A stretch of 64,000 nt of DNA from Ruminiclostridium cellobioparum subsp. termitidis CT1112 (GTDB taxonomy: Bacteria; Bacillota; Clostridia; Acetivibrionales; DSM-1351), in NCBI RefSeq assembly GCF_000350485.1, contig NZ_AORV01000031.1, positions 62,001-126,000 on the forward strand. Direction: 5' to 3'. A program made the translations under genes and the position numbers. This document shows positions 7,890 to 19,000 of this stretch, piece after piece. The notes under the pieces were generated by a model. The model was not told the origin of the DNA. It worked only from the letters and a program-made list of their open reading frames with translations, and made no database searches. Positions within the stretch are counted from its first letter, which is position 1; each line of letters starts with the position of its first letter.

Positions 7890-9652
7890 TATTTATGACC
7901 TCCCGAATCCAATTTGAAAATAACTTTTGGTATTGTTATAACAACTTTAGTACCCGAGGCTGTTTTACTGAAAATTTCAACTCCATAGTCCTGGCCAAAG
8001 TATAATTTAATACGTTTATGAACATTTCTGACACCATATCCCTTCTGGTCGCTTTCAAAATTTTCCTCGAAGATTTCCCGGATACGGTCCTCTTCCATTC
8101 CCTTTCCGTTATCTATTACCTCAAAGCATATGTTTTTACCCTGATCTCTTCCCAGAATTTCAACTCTTCCCCTGCCGCCCATTTCAGCAATTCCATGTAC
8201 AAGAGCATTTTCCACAAAGGGCTGCAGTATCAGCTTTATGGTTGAATGCTCCAGAATGCTTTCATCCACATCTATACGGAACTCGGGTATTTCATCATAT
8301 CTGTACTTTTGTATGGTTAAATAACTCTGTACATGCTCTACTTCCTTTTTTATGGTAGTTATCTCACTGCCCTTGTTCAAGCCAAGCTTGAAAAGCTTTG
8401 CCAGCGCACTGACTATTTCTCCCGTCCTGGGCGCATTCTCCAGTCTTGAGGTCCAATAGATAACGTCCAGTGTATTATACAGGAAATGAGGGTTAATCTG
8501 GGCCTGTAAGGTTTTTAATTCTGCTTCCTTTCTGGAAAGCTGTATTTTATATACCTCTTCTATCAATATTTTAAGCTTTCGGGTCATACTGTTAAAGCTT
8601 CTCCCCAGTGTGCCGATTTCATCTTTCCGGTCGGTATTTATAAGCACATCCAGATTTCCCTGCTCAACCTTCTTCATCAGGACCGTCATTTTTTTTATGG
8701 GTTTGGTAATTTTCATTGTCAGAAACGACAGGGCTATAAAGGCCAATGCTATAACCACGGCCACTATACTCAGTGTAACCTTCAGCGAAGTATTCAATTC
8801 CCTGGTGATCTCCTTGAAGGGTACAACACTTATATAAGTCATATCCTGTATGTTGGATTCATAATATGTAACAAGCATGTCCTGTCCGGAATATTTCTCC
8901 CTGTAGAAACCGTTCTCACCGGTAAATACCTTCTTAAACAGCTCTTCATTCCTTATGTTTTTATTAATCATTTCCACATTTGAGTGAGAAAGGATAACTC
9001 CGTCCTTGTTGGTAATAAAAACATATCCTGTTTCTCCGAGCTGTATATCTCTGTATATCCTGTTTATTTCACGTTCACTGAGATCTATTCTGATGATTCC
9101 CAGACGTTTTGTCAAATTATTTATGTCGTTGAGCTGCCTGTACAGGGATAAGACATATTTATCCCCGATCTGCTGGTACTTTCTCCGGTAAGTGTATGTC
9201 AATAAATTTTTTCCATCGGCAGGTATCTGACTTTCCCGCTCTTTGAGCTGGGGCTCCTTTTCAGCATGTGATATCCCCGCCGACTCAAATTTCAGGCCCT
9301 TGTCGGAGTATACGTTCACCGCCAGTATATATGATTTTGTATTTGTCAGATTGGCATAGGTTTCATCCAATTGGGCAATCAGCTCACCGATTTGGGGAAA
9401 TTGCCCCACCTCGGTATTTGTTAACTTTTTTATATTTTTGTCAGAAATAATAAAAAGTGAGAGATCATCAACCCCGCCAAAAACAGTATACATATTTCGG
9501 TCCAACTGCTTTAAGGTTTCAACGGTAGATTGAGTCACTCTCTTTTCCACTGTATTCTTGGTGGATATATACGAAAAAAAACCAACGGATGTAACTATAA
9601 TTATTATAACGATACCAAAATAGATCATTAGTTTGGATCCAAGACTTTTCAT
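7889..9652 (-). CDS. Sensor histidine kinase (YesM-like)
   Basis: A 587-aa membrane kinase. It has a transmembrane helix at residues ~9-30, an extracellular Cache-like sensor domain to about residue 290, a second membrane helix, a HAMP domain, then the His_kinase domain with the phosphoacceptor motif INPHFLYNTLD. A HATPase domain follows, with the N-box around FVENALVHG and a GKGM G-box. It senses an extracellular signal, possibly directly or via the binding protein, and phosphorylates the regulator encoded next. The TAATG overlap with the next gene implies translational coupling. A GGGGTG ribosome site precedes the ATG. Confidence 0.93.
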   Translation of the reverse strand: MKSLGSKLMIYFGIVIIIIVTSVGFFSYISTKNTVEKRVTQSTVETLKQLDRNMYTVFGGVDDLSLFIISDKNIKKLTNTEVGQFPQIGELIAQLDETYANLTNTKSYILAVNVYSDKGLKFESAGISHAEKEPQLKERESQIPADGKNLLTYTYRRKYQQIGDKYVLSLYRQLNDINNLTKRLGIIRIDLSEREINRIYRDIQLGETGYVFITNKDGVILSHSNVEMINKNIRNEELFKKVFTGENGFYREKYSGQDMLVTYYESNIQDMTYISVVPFKEITRELNTSLKVTLSIVAVVIALAFIALSFLTMKITKPIKKMTVLMKKVEQGNLDVLINTDRKDEIGTLGRSFNSMTRKLKILIEEVYKIQLSRKEAELKTLQAQINPHFLYNTLDVIYWTSRLENAPRTGEIVSALAKLFKLGLNKGSEITTIKKEVEHVQSYLTIQKYRYDEIPEFRIDVDESILEHSTIKLILQPFVENALVHGIAEMGGRGRVEILGRDQGKNICFEVIDNGKGMEEDRIREIFEENFESDQKGYGVRNVHKRIKLYFGQDYGVEIFSKTASGTKVVITIPKVIFKLDSGGHK

Positions 9653-9770
9653 TGCAGCACCCCACGCGTATACTATTGTTCATCCGGCCCGTCATATTCA
9701 GTTATCATTTTTTTGTAATACCTTTATTATATATGATTATATATGCATTTTACACTTTCCGATATCTTTT

Positions 9771-11033
9771 TTATTCCTCCACCCTTTCAATTTTAGCTCC
9801 AAGTGCCTTAAGCTTTTGATCCAGCTTGCAATAGCCCCTGTCAATATGCTGTATCTCCCCGATCTCAGTCGCTCCGTCAGCTGCCAGCCCGGCCAATACC
9901 AACGCCGCACCCGCCCTCAGATCAGTGGCTTTTACCGTTGCACCTGTCAAACACTGCTTTCCCTCGATTACTGCCGTTCTTCCATCAATTTTGATACTTG
10001 CACCCATCCTTTTCAATTCACTTACATGCATGAACCTGTTTTCAAATATGGTTTCGGTCACAATGCTTGTCCCCTGCGAACAGCTCAGGAGTGAAGTCAT
10101 CTGTGCCTGCATATCTGTGGGAAAGCCAGGATACGGAAGGGTCTTCACGTCAACAGGCTTCAGCGGGCCATTTCCCTTGATCCTTATTGACGTCAATTCC
10201 TCACTGATCTCCAGCCCTGTTTCCTTAAGCTTGGCAATTATTGGCTTGAGATGATCCGGTACCACGTTCTGAATTTCCACATCGCCATTGGTTATTGCCG
10301 CGGCTACCATAAATGTACCTGCTTCGATCCTGTCGGGAATTATAGTGTGTGTACAGCCCTGGAGCCTGTCAACCCCCATAATCCTGATGGTATCGGTGCC
10401 GGCGCCTTTTATGCATGCGCCCATTTCATTCAAATAGTTGGCAAGGTCAACTATCTCAGGTTCTATAGCAGCATTTTCAATACTGGTCTGCCCTTCTGCC
10501 AGCACAGCCGCCATCAGAATATTTTCGGTAGCGCCGACACTTGGAAAATCAAGATAGATTTTATTGCCTGTCAACTTTTTGATTCTTCTCGCTTCGATAT
10601 AACCATGTCCCTGGGTTATTTCGGCACCTAGTGCCGTAAATCCCTTTAAATGCAAATCTACAGGCCTGGATCCGATGGCGCAGCCTCCCGGCAAAGCAAC
10701 CCTGACATATCCCGTTTTGGCCAGCATGGGTCCCATTATTAAAAAAGAAGCCCTTAGTTTATTAACTAATTCATAGGGTGCGGTTGAATTAGTGATGTTT
10801 TTTGCGTAAAAGCTGATCGAATTGTTTCCGGGCTGTGTTTCAACCTCTGCCCCCAGTGATCTGATCAGCTCACACATCATTTTGACATCATATAAATCCG
10901 GGACTTCTTCAATAATACTTTCCGACTCACCTAACAGGGATGCAGCCATTATTGGAAGAACTGAATTTTTAGCACCATCTACTCTTACTTTGCCTTTTAA
11001 AGGTACACCTTCTCTTATAACATATTTAGCCAA
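9771..11033 (-). CDS. murA: UDP-N-acetylglucosamine 1-carboxyvinyltransferase MurA
   Basis: Catalyses the first committed step of peptidoglycan synthesis, transferring enolpyruvate from PEP to UDP-GlcNAc in the cytoplasm. With a TTG start at 11033 the protein is 420 aa and begins at the usual family N-terminus (AKYVIREGV). Lys22-Asn23 and the catalytic loop [11 protein letters not shown] with Cys118 are intact, so fosfomycin sensitivity of the enzyme is expected. A GAAGGGAAG ribosome site precedes the TTG. A GTG at 11075, immediately after the ywmB stop, would add 14 residues but has no clear ribosome site. Adjacency to ywmB matches Bacillus, where the equivalent gene is murAA. Confidence 0.95.
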   Translation of the reverse strand: MAKYVIREGVPLKGKVRVDGAKNSVLPIMAASLLGESESIIEEVPDLYDVKMMCELIRSLGAEVETQPGNNSISFYAKNITNSTAPYELVNKLRASFLIMGPMLAKTGYVRVALPGGCAIGSRPVDLHLKGFTALGAEITQGHGYIEARRIKKLTGNKIYLDFPSVGATENILMAAVLAEGQTSIENAAIEPEIVDLANYLNEMGACIKGAGTDTIRIMGVDRLQGCTHTIIPDRIEAGTFMVAAAITNGDVEIQNVVPDHLKPIIAKLKETGLEISEELTSIRIKGNGPLKPVDVKTLPYPGFPTDMQAQMTSLLSCSQGTSIVTETIFENRFMHVSELKRMGASIKIDGRTAVIEGKQCLTGATVKATDLRAGAALVLAGLAADGATEIGEIQHIDRGYCKLDQKLKALGAKIERVEE

Positions 11034-11075
11034 GTGAGCTCTTCCCTTCTCTTTGATATTTTTGTATTGCTTCAC

Positions 11076-11828
11076 TTAGTATTCGGTGTTCACCACAGGT
11101 GTTGCCACCCAAAGGTAAGTCTTGTTTTCGATTTTATTGTACCGGATGGCAAGACTCAGGTTAATGTTCTTCCCATCGATACTCAGCTTATCTTCAATCA
11201 TAGGTGAGAAAGCCGATACGCTGATGATGTTTTCCTGCCTTGTGCTGTCAACCTTTTTTGCATCACTGTCGTCCAGAATTTTTCTGCAGATATTTTCCAG
11301 CTGCGAATCCTGCAAATTACCTTCATAGGTTCCGGTAATGCATGAGTTGACAACGGTTTTAAGCCCGTATTTACCAAAAACGCCTTCTATTTTATCCCTC
11401 AAACGCAACGCTGAACCATTGACTGTTTCAGTTGCATCTATAGTTATATATTTGTCTCCGTCACCGGATTTATTCCCTACAATACTTGCCATTGCAGATA
11501 TTTTAACCCCATCTTTAGTTGTTCCTGACAATTCTCTTTTTATAAGAGTATCTGTACTGGCAGAATTCTTTGAATAATTGGCTATTTCAAGGGATTTAAA
11601 CACATCTTCGCAAACAGCTGTCAGATCATCCAGATTTTTCATACTCTTATCTGCCCTTGAAAAAAAGTAAAGCTCATTTATTACCATTTTTGCTCCGGAT
11701 GATTTAAAAGCATCTGAAATTGAAATTTTACCGGTTTCAGCACTCCTGGAATTGTTTATGTAATAAGTTGTTCCGATGATTGCAGCAGCCAGTACAAGTG
11801 CAATTAATACAAAAAGTGTCTTTTTCAT
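11076..11828 (-). CDS. ywmB: YwmB-family protein (DUF1779)
   Basis: A 250-aa predicted exported or membrane-anchored protein with one N-terminal hydrophobic helix and an otherwise soluble alpha/beta body. Similarity in layout and position to YwmB (TATA-box-binding-like fold, function unknown) is what I recognise. The gene precedes murA directly, as in Bacillus where ywmB-murAA-spoIID lie together. I chose the ATG at 11828 because AGGAGGACT sits just upstream. The frame stays open a further 40 codons upstream, but that extension crosses a terminator. A cell-envelope or sporulation-linked role is only suggested by neighbours. Confidence 0.8.
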   Translation of the reverse strand: MKKTLFVLIALVLAAAIIGTTYYINNSRSAETGKISISDAFKSSGAKMVINELYFFSRADKSMKNLDDLTAVCEDVFKSLEIANYSKNSASTDTLIKRELSGTTKDGVKISAMASIVGNKSGDGDKYITIDATETVNGSALRLRDKIEGVFGKYGLKTVVNSCITGTYEGNLQDSQLENICRKILDDSDAKKVDSTRQENIISVSAFSPMIEDKLSIDGKNINLSLAIRYNKIENKTYLWVATPVVNTEY

Positions 11829-11844
11829 AAGTCCTCCTGTCCAT

Positions 11845-11881
11845 AAAAAAACAATAATTTTATTTGATAATAAAATTATTG
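11845..11881 (-). terminator. Terminator between surface-protein operon and ywmB
   Basis: A 12-bp perfect stem (11852-11863 with 11870-11881, arms CAATAATTTTAT/ATAAAATTATTG) is followed on the minus strand by seven T. The T-run ends only about 10 bases before the ywmB ribosome site, which leaves almost no room for a separate promoter. Confidence 0.8.
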
Positions 11882-11954
11882 CCTTTTTAAAAAGGTCATA
11901 TACATTTTTAAAATGTCTATTTCCCGGGAGAACCGTGGATTCCGGCAATGCTGC

Positions 11955-14900
11955 CTATTCAATCTCACCTGCTAAAACAAGTGCTTTTTCCAGCATATAC
12001 ATAAACTCTCCTCTGGAAATATTTTCAGCAGGATTAAGTTTTGTTTCGGTCACATTAGGCACAAATCCATTTTCTACCGCAAAGGCCACCCTGTTCTGGA
12101 TGGATTTGTCAACCTTTCCGTAGTCGCTATAGCTTGAAATTATATTAACATTTCCCTTGGTACGCGTGCCTGACTTGATTTCATACAGGACAGTTGCCAT
12201 GCAGGCCGCTTCCTGTCTGGTCAGCATGCCGGTTGCCAGCTTGTTTGTGTTGACAAGCCCAAGTTTTGCTGCCGTCTGCATAAAGCCGCTGTCATACTTG
12301 TAATCATCTATTGTATCAAATAAAATTTTAACCGCATCTCCGGCAGTGATGGTTTTGTCTGGATTGAAGCTCCTGCCTGTCACACTCTTCAGCTTATGCT
12401 TATATGCCACATTTGTTATGGAACTTTCATACTTGCTTCCATAAATATCATCAAAAAGATTGCCGGTTCTATTGGCTATTGCAAACAATCCCGGTGTCCG
12501 GCTTTTAAAACTCATCACTCCGGCACTGTTATCGGTATCATAGTCTGCTGAGGTAACCTGCTGCTCCCAGTTGCTCAATACCGGATTGTAATAGTAACCG
12601 TAGGTTTTGCTCTCGGTATAATCCTTAACATTGGTATAAGGATACCTGATCACCAGCGGAATACTGAATTGTGAAACAGTTATGACATCTGCTCCTGTCT
12701 CCAGTTTCACACCGATCTGGGCCAGAGGCTGCTTTAACACCAGCTCGTTGGCGTTGGCAACAGGCTTCTGGGGAGTCAGGACAATATCCAGGATATATAT
12801 CTGCTCTCTTTTTGTGTCGGTGGTTGATATATCCGATAGTATGCCCGCTTTGAAGTCATATGTTACTATTGTGGTCTTAAAAGCAACATTTTCCTTCAAT
12901 TGTTCCAGATTGTCAAACACTCTTTTTGCCACCCAAACCGAAATCCGCGTAGCAGTTGCGGGCGGCTTGGAAAGGTCAACGGTATAATCCAGGACCCTGT
13001 CGGTCTTCATTCTCTCAATGAGCCTGTCGGCATTGACTCCTATGATCTTTACAGTCCATACGCCCCCGATGACGTTGGTTCCCTTCTCTACATAATCTCC
13101 TGTTATGACATGGTCCACATCCTGATCCGAGTCATAGTCATCCGAACTTGACCTGGTCCTCACATTAATGCTCTGTGTAGGCTGGGAACGCAGTTTCTTT
13201 ACAGGATCATAGGCATATAATCTTGCAAAATATCTGTGGTTGGATATAAGTCCCTCAACCTTGAACTCCGCCACACTTCCGGCGGTGTATTCCTTGGCGT
13301 CGGTATAATCTATATCACTGGCAATTTCAAGGATATACTCCAAATTATCTTCTTTTATCCATTCGAAGATAATACTGTTTTTGGTGACTGCATCGGGTGT
13401 ATTTTTAACGCCAAACCCCCTCGGCGTGGCCGGCGGCAGATCTTTCAGCGTCTTGACCAGCAGGGAGTCGCTCCAGACAGACTTTTCACTGAGGGAATGA
13501 TCCGGGCTGAAGGATTCGGCCTGTATCCAGAAATAATACTGTGTGTCCGGCTTCAGGCCCGGTACACGCAAATAATTCAAACCTGAACTAATCAGCTCTT
13601 CAGTAGTAATTTCAATGGTATTGCCTGCTCTGTCAGGATTATCTACCGTTCCGTATTTAATGTAGTACTTGTTTCCTTCCTTGTAATCCCACACCAGATC
13701 TACAAAGGTGTCCGAAACGTAGTTATAGCTGAGTTCCGGAACAGTAGGCTTTTCAACCACCTGGGTATCCGACGGCAGGGTGGTAAATATAATTGGATTT
13801 GATACATCCGACAGCAGCATCTGCCCGGGATGCTCGGGATCCGGTCTTACAGCCCTCACCCAGATAACGTAGGTAGTATTCGGCTTGAGTGTATTTACAG
13901 GTATCACTATATTATGCTTTGATGTTACTGTGTTTGTGCCTGTAACACTATCCGGAGCGTTAAGCTCGGGAATTTCATATTGGTCAAGATTTTGCTGTGC
14001 AATTGGATTTGCAGGAACATTTCCAACCTTGTAGCCATCTATGGGATATTTGGTTGTGTCGGCAAGATTTGGTTCAATACCTTCGTAATATTCCTCACAG
14101 CCCACATATAGTGAAACGCCCTCTCCATACTCAACTTTACGGTAGTTTTTATTGTCCACCGGTGTATCCGGATCATAAGGATTATACTCTATAGTGCTGG
14201 AAGGATCATTATAATCCACTCTATCGGTCTTGACATAATACCATCTGCCGGTATCGGGCACTTTGTTATACTGCTCGTACCACCTGTTTTTCAGCTGTAC
14301 GGTAACACTTTTGTCTGTGATCATCTTCTTATCGCTGTCAGGCTGCTTCTTTATTTCAAGAGGCGGATTGGACGGGATAAGGGGTGTGTCGATACCGCCC
14401 CCCGGCAATGTTATTACTACCTTTATGGCAGGCACCGAGGAATGTGTGACATTTTGAATTATTCCGTCCTTTTCCTCTGCAAAAGTTTTTTTTGCTACCA
14501 GCTTAAAATAATATGTATGGTTTGGTTTCAGTCCGGTTAATTTGTATTTATAACCAATTATCTGGTTGCCGTTTGTGGCATCCCTCACAAAATTTGTTTC
14601 ACCCGGTTGAAAGGATTCCCTTATAAGTGTACCGGACGGCGGACTGTCTATAGTATCCGGATCTTCTATCAGCCAGATATCATAGAGTATGCGGTCGTCT
14701 ATGGTGCCGTCGGCTTTTTTGGGAACCTCCCAGAGTATGGTTGCAGTGTCTTTGCCAAGCTCACCTTTGTGTGTAACAACCCCATCTGACACAATATCTT
14801 CGTAGGATATTACCACTTTGCCTGTCGAGTCCTTAATGCTTGGTACTATTACAGGCATGGGAGGTGTTGTGGGAACTTCCATTTCCAAAAGAGCAAATTT

Positions 14901-16019
14901 TTCAGACTCTATTTTTATTTTCAGTTCAGGCGGATAATAGGGCAGACCGTCCTTCGTAATATTCGCCCTTATCTGATAAAATCTGGCAGTGGAATTATCG
15001 GGCACCGTTATTACATGCATCGTACTTTCTTTTACCGCCAGAGTTGTTTGCTTGTTCTCGTCATCGAAACTGATTATTTCATATTCGACCTTTACATTGC
15101 TTTCGGCACCCGACAAACTGGTCAGAACAGGACTCCATTCCAGTTTCCATACGGTACCGGAATCATTTTTAAACATTTTTGTGGTCTTTACCAGTATATT
15201 GGTTGAAGTGGCATAAGTTTTTACCTGAGTGCTCTTAACTATGGTAGGGTCAGTAATGACCGGCACTATTTTAACGTAATAAACACGTCCGGAGTTTTTT
15301 ACGTTCTGAACATATTCAAGAGTCCCGTCGGTCTGATTCAGAACGACCGGACCATTTTCACCGATAAGATCCTCGGTAATGCTGATTGGGAAGGTATTCT
15401 TGAATTCCTTGTCCTCCGAGACATACAGCTGATAGCTGATTCTCTTTCCATCAACCCAGACATCATCCCATATAACTTTTACTTTTCCTGTTCCGGCCGT
15501 AAAACATTGTACATTGATATCGGTCATGAATTTTACAGAATTGGAAGCGGCCGATTCGTCAGATTTCGCCACCTGGCTGTTTGGTATGTTTGTATTGATA
15601 TATTCGTAGTAAGCCTTTGCGTTAGCCTTGTACACAGTTCCTGATTTAAGATTTTTCATCCTTATTGGTTTTGTTTCGGCAGCCAGACCTTTTTCCTGGG
15701 CATAAGCCGGTCTGGTAGGTCTATAGCCTTTAGGGGATTCCTCAAGATATATATTCAGATATTTCCCCAATATGTTTATACCGGCAGAACCTGAAGGGTT
15801 GGCCAGATTACCCCAGCCTATATCGGCATAAAAACCTGATTCCCCTCCGTCGGTGAGGCTGAAGCCTATGGCAGGTTCCGGTGTATTTGTAGGCGTTATG
15901 GCCAGTCCGGTTGGCGCGGGCTGAACCGGGATATCGGCGCCATATACGCCGTACATCCCGTATGATGTCAATATGAATGCAATTGATAATATTGCCGCCA
16001 GAATTCTTCTTGTTCTCAT
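11955..16019 (-). CDS. Exported FnIII-repeat protein with C-terminal SLH-like domains (1354 aa)
   Basis: Starts with a signal peptide (residues 1-28, cleavage near VYGA). It continues with several ~100-residue fibronectin type III-like modules, visible as repeated LKPNHTYYFKLVAK, LKPNTTYVIWVRA and LKPDTQYYFWIQA strands. A distinct beta-rich domain follows at ~1000-1225 after an Asp-rich linker (SSDDYDSDQD). Degenerate S-layer homology motifs occupy ~1230-1354 (SFNPDKTITAGDAVKILF, NISRGEFMYMLEKAL). It is presumably exported and bound to the cell wall by SLH repeats. Its domain order matches the 1638-aa protein encoded upstream, so the two are probably tandem paralogues. A GGAGGTTAAC ribosome site precedes the ATG, and a terminator follows the gene. 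Confidence 0.85.
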   Translation of the reverse strand: MRTRRILAAILSIAFILTSYGMYGVYGADIPVQPAPTGLAITPTNTPEPAIGFSLTDGGESGFYADIGWGNLANPSGSAGINILGKYLNIYLEESPKGYRPTRPAYAQEKGLAAETKPIRMKNLKSGTVYKANAKAYYEYINTNIPNSQVAKSDESAASNSVKFMTDINVQCFTAGTGKVKVIWDDVWVDGKRISYQLYVSEDKEFKNTFPISITEDLIGENGPVVLNQTDGTLEYVQNVKNSGRVYYVKIVPVITDPTIVKSTQVKTYATSTNILVKTTKMFKNDSGTVWKLEWSPVLTSLSGAESNVKVEYEIISFDDENKQTTLAVKESTMHVITVPDNSTARFYQIRANITKDGLPYYPPELKIKIESEKFALLEMEVPTTPPMPVIVPSIKDSTGKVVISYEDIVSDGVVTHKGELGKDTATILWEVPKKADGTIDDRILYDIWLIEDPDTIDSPPSGTLIRESFQPGETNFVRDATNGNQIIGYKYKLTGLKPNHTYYFKLVAKKTFAEEKDGIIQNVTHSSVPAIKVVITLPGGGIDTPLIPSNPPLEIKKQPDSDKKMITDKSVTVQLKNRWYEQYNKVPDTGRWYYVKTDRVDYNDPSSTIEYNPYDPDTPVDNKNYRKVEYGEGVSLYVGCEEYYEGIEPNLADTTKYPIDGYKVGNVPANPIAQQNLDQYEIPELNAPDSVTGTNTVTSKHNIVIPVNTLKPNTTYVIWVRAVRPDPEHPGQMLLSDVSNPIIFTTLPSDTQVVEKPTVPELSYNYVSDTFVDLVWDYKEGNKYYIKYGTVDNPDRAGNTIEITTEELISSGLNYLRVPGLKPDTQYYFWIQAESFSPDHSLSEKSVWSDSLLVKTLKDLPPATPRGFGVKNTPDAVTKNSIIFEWIKEDNLEYILEIASDIDYTDAKEYTAGSVAEFKVEGLISNHRYFARLYAYDPVKKLRSQPTQSINVRTRSSSDDYDSDQDVDHVITGDYVEKGTNVIGGVWTVKIIGVNADRLIERMKTDRVLDYTVDLSKPPATATRISVWVAKRVFDNLEQLKENVAFKTTIVTYDFKAGILSDISTTDTKREQIYILDIVLTPQKPVANANELVLKQPLAQIGVKLETGADVITVSQFSIPLVIRYPYTNVKDYTESKTYGYYYNPVLSNWEQQVTSADYDTDNSAGVMSFKSRTPGLFAIANRTGNLFDDIYGSKYESSITNVAYKHKLKSVTGRSFNPDKTITAGDAVKILFDTIDDYKYDSGFMQTAAKLGLVNTNKLATGMLTRQEAACMATVLYEIKSGTRTKGNVNIISSYSDYGKVDKSIQNRVAFAVENGFVPNVTETKLNPAENISRGEFMYMLEKALVLAGEIE

Positions 16020-16087
16020 ATAACTGTTAACCTCCAGCTGCAGCTGCAGCGATCAAAATAAACTATCCCTCAACAAGCTTTGATTTC

Positions 16088-19000
16088 TCAGCTTTCCAGC
16101 ATCTTCTCAACCGCCATGGTAAATTCGGCCCTGCTTACAGTATTTGAAGGATTGAATTTGGAATTGGAATCCAAACTCATAATATCCATCTGCAGACATG
16201 CGTAGACAGGTATTGCATATTTGTCGGTGATGCCGCTGTCATCCTTTATAAGCTTATTATACGATACCTTTAGCAGACCGTAGTCAGCTCCGGTTTTCTG
16301 GCAGTACAGTTTTATTATGACTGCTGCGGTCTCCTGCTTTGTAATATTCCTGTTTAAATTTGTGGTATTGATAATCTTGTCAATACCATACACCTTTGCC
16401 TTATCCTTGACATTCTTCTGGCTGTCGACCCTCGACTCGGAAATCAGCTCATAAAACAGTACTGCTTCCCTGACGGTTACGGTAAGTTTCGTATTGAACG
16501 AATTGTCGGCCCCGGGAAATACCGATGCCAAATCATAGTTTGCGGCAAGCCTGGTGATATACTCCTTGGCGGGATTATCATCGGCTATGGCAGATACCAC
16601 ATCTTTTCCCGAGAATATCATGTATTTGCCGGTACCTGTTACAACATAATTCAAAAAGCCTGTTTCCCGCTTTATGTTCTGTGAAAGTTTCTGCCAGTTC
16701 CCGCTGCCGCTGTATAAAACATATGGATTGGCAAGGGTGCTTCCCTTGTACTCCATCTTTACCGCCATCGGTGAACTGAACTTTGTAATACTGTATTTCT
16801 GTATGAACAGGCCGTTGGAATATCCCGTACCGTTAATGGTATCCTCAATATAATATGAGAGCTCGCTTTTTATCTCGTCAATAAGCTGGAGCAGGTATTC
16901 GTTTACTTTCTGCTCGTCGCCCTTGGTTTTAGAGTTATTGGGATTTTTAAGTACATCCAGCTTTTTCTGTATGATTCCCGTTTTGTCATTATACAGCTTG
17001 TTTTTAATCATATCCTTTATTGCAGTACTGGTGGCACTGCTGGCAACCACCTGGGCCGAAAGGGAATTCATTTTCGAGGCTGCTGTGGCATCGGCCGGAC
17101 CTGCCGGCTGTACACCCGTACTCTGAATATTGTCAAGCTGCAGGTAAACATCCTTTGAACGGTCCAGCTCAGCAGCTTTTTTAAACTCTTCCATGTTTTC
17201 CAGATCAAAGGTTTCAGGTCTGATGGTATACTCTATTTCCCTGGTCTTTATGATCACGCTCTTGTTTGTGCTCTTCATGGCGTTCAATACACTTTTGGCC
17301 AGATATATTTCATCACTGTTCACATAGCCGGGGCTTTGTGATATATCAATGGTAAAAGTATAGTTGCCCGGGGATTCCAGTATATTTACTATCCTCTCAT
17401 CCTTGACATAAATTTTATTCATTGAACCGGTGGCCTTGTCCACTTCCCAGTACACGTTCTCTTCAAGCTTATCCAGCATATCCAGGAATTTGTCCGTGAT
17501 ATTGGTATTATCATCTTCATCGTCATAGTCATCCTGGTTGAACTCCGTCCTTGTATCAACAGGACCGGCATATTTTGACCGGGCCACGGCCTCAAAATTT
17601 ATGGCATCAGTCTTTTTGGTCCTGACTTTGATATAATACTTTGTATTTGCTTTTAGAGGTTTATGTTCCTTTGTACCATCCGGCAATGTCACTTCAACCG
17701 ACTTAATCCTTGCATTGTATGTAAAGTAGCTGCTGCTTAAATTATTTATGCTCTTTTCAATATAATAAGGATATGTATGGGTCGAAACATCAACATACTG
17801 CTCCAGATCCTCACTGTTGTCCAAAACAGTATAGTCTGCATCATCCTCTGTTTTTATGGCTATTTCGAATTCGGTATAGGGATCCATGGCAATACCCTGC
17901 CACCTGACATCTATCTCGTGATAATCATCCCTGGTCTCATAATAGCCATTTGATGAATATTTTACTATATCAATAACGCTTTCCACTCCGTTGACCCTGG
18001 TTACAACCTGTATATTGTACGGTGTATCGGGCTTGAGCTTTATGTCCTTTGTGGTTCTGGCATAATTGTAGTATCTGGAATCCTGTACTATGGTGTACTG
18101 TGACTTTGTCAGTACCGTATAATCAATTTCACCCACAGGTTTCAGTCTGATCTGGTAATTTTGGGTAGGCAGGGTTCCATACCAGTTAAAGGCCAGCGCA
18201 CAGTCATTGACCACCTGAAGCATAGTTGGGCTCTCTATTAAGGTTGTGGTAACAGGTATTGAAATCCACACGCTGGATTTTATATTGTTGCCTGCATCCT
18301 CGTTTTCCGACCTTAAACTGAAGTAGTACACCTTATTGGGAAATAGCCAGGTATCAATGGTATATCTGCATTTTGAGGTTCCCGGACGAGTCCCCGGAAT
18401 GATTTCAAATTTTGCCGGCAGCGGATCAATGTTGGGATTCATAATAAGATTTGTACCGTCACCGTCATTGCCCTTGTTACCGAATGCAGTTATAAAACTT
18501 ATATATGTCGGGTCCGAAAGGATACTTCCCCCGGCTGCAAGTGTGGCATCAGGGGCCACTCTTGACGAAGTTGCAATCAGATTATAGGCAGAGTCGCTGT
18601 CCCTTATGGTCCATTCAAAGGTTACACTTTGACCTGTCAGCATCAGATCTCCATTTTTGTCTACAGCTATGGCAAAATCCTCCGGTGCCTGAGGCTTTTT
18701 CTCCGAATCATCGGGAGTCGTGGGTTCTCCCCTTGGTATGGTCACCGGCAGCAGCGCGGATTTTATTGACTCCTTCGGTTCACTGTTGACCATGACCAGT
18801 CTGACCTTGACCATAAAGTAGTATGTGGAATTAGGCGCCAGCGAGCCCCCGAAAAAGTGCTCATTGATCCCGCTAAATTTATTTATTGTTGCATATACCC
18901 AGGTGACATTATTATTATCCACCTCAACTGTAAACTTAACATCATCCGGAAGTTCGGTGACGGCAGGATCCTGAGTTGAGGCAATTTTTATGAAGGTCGA

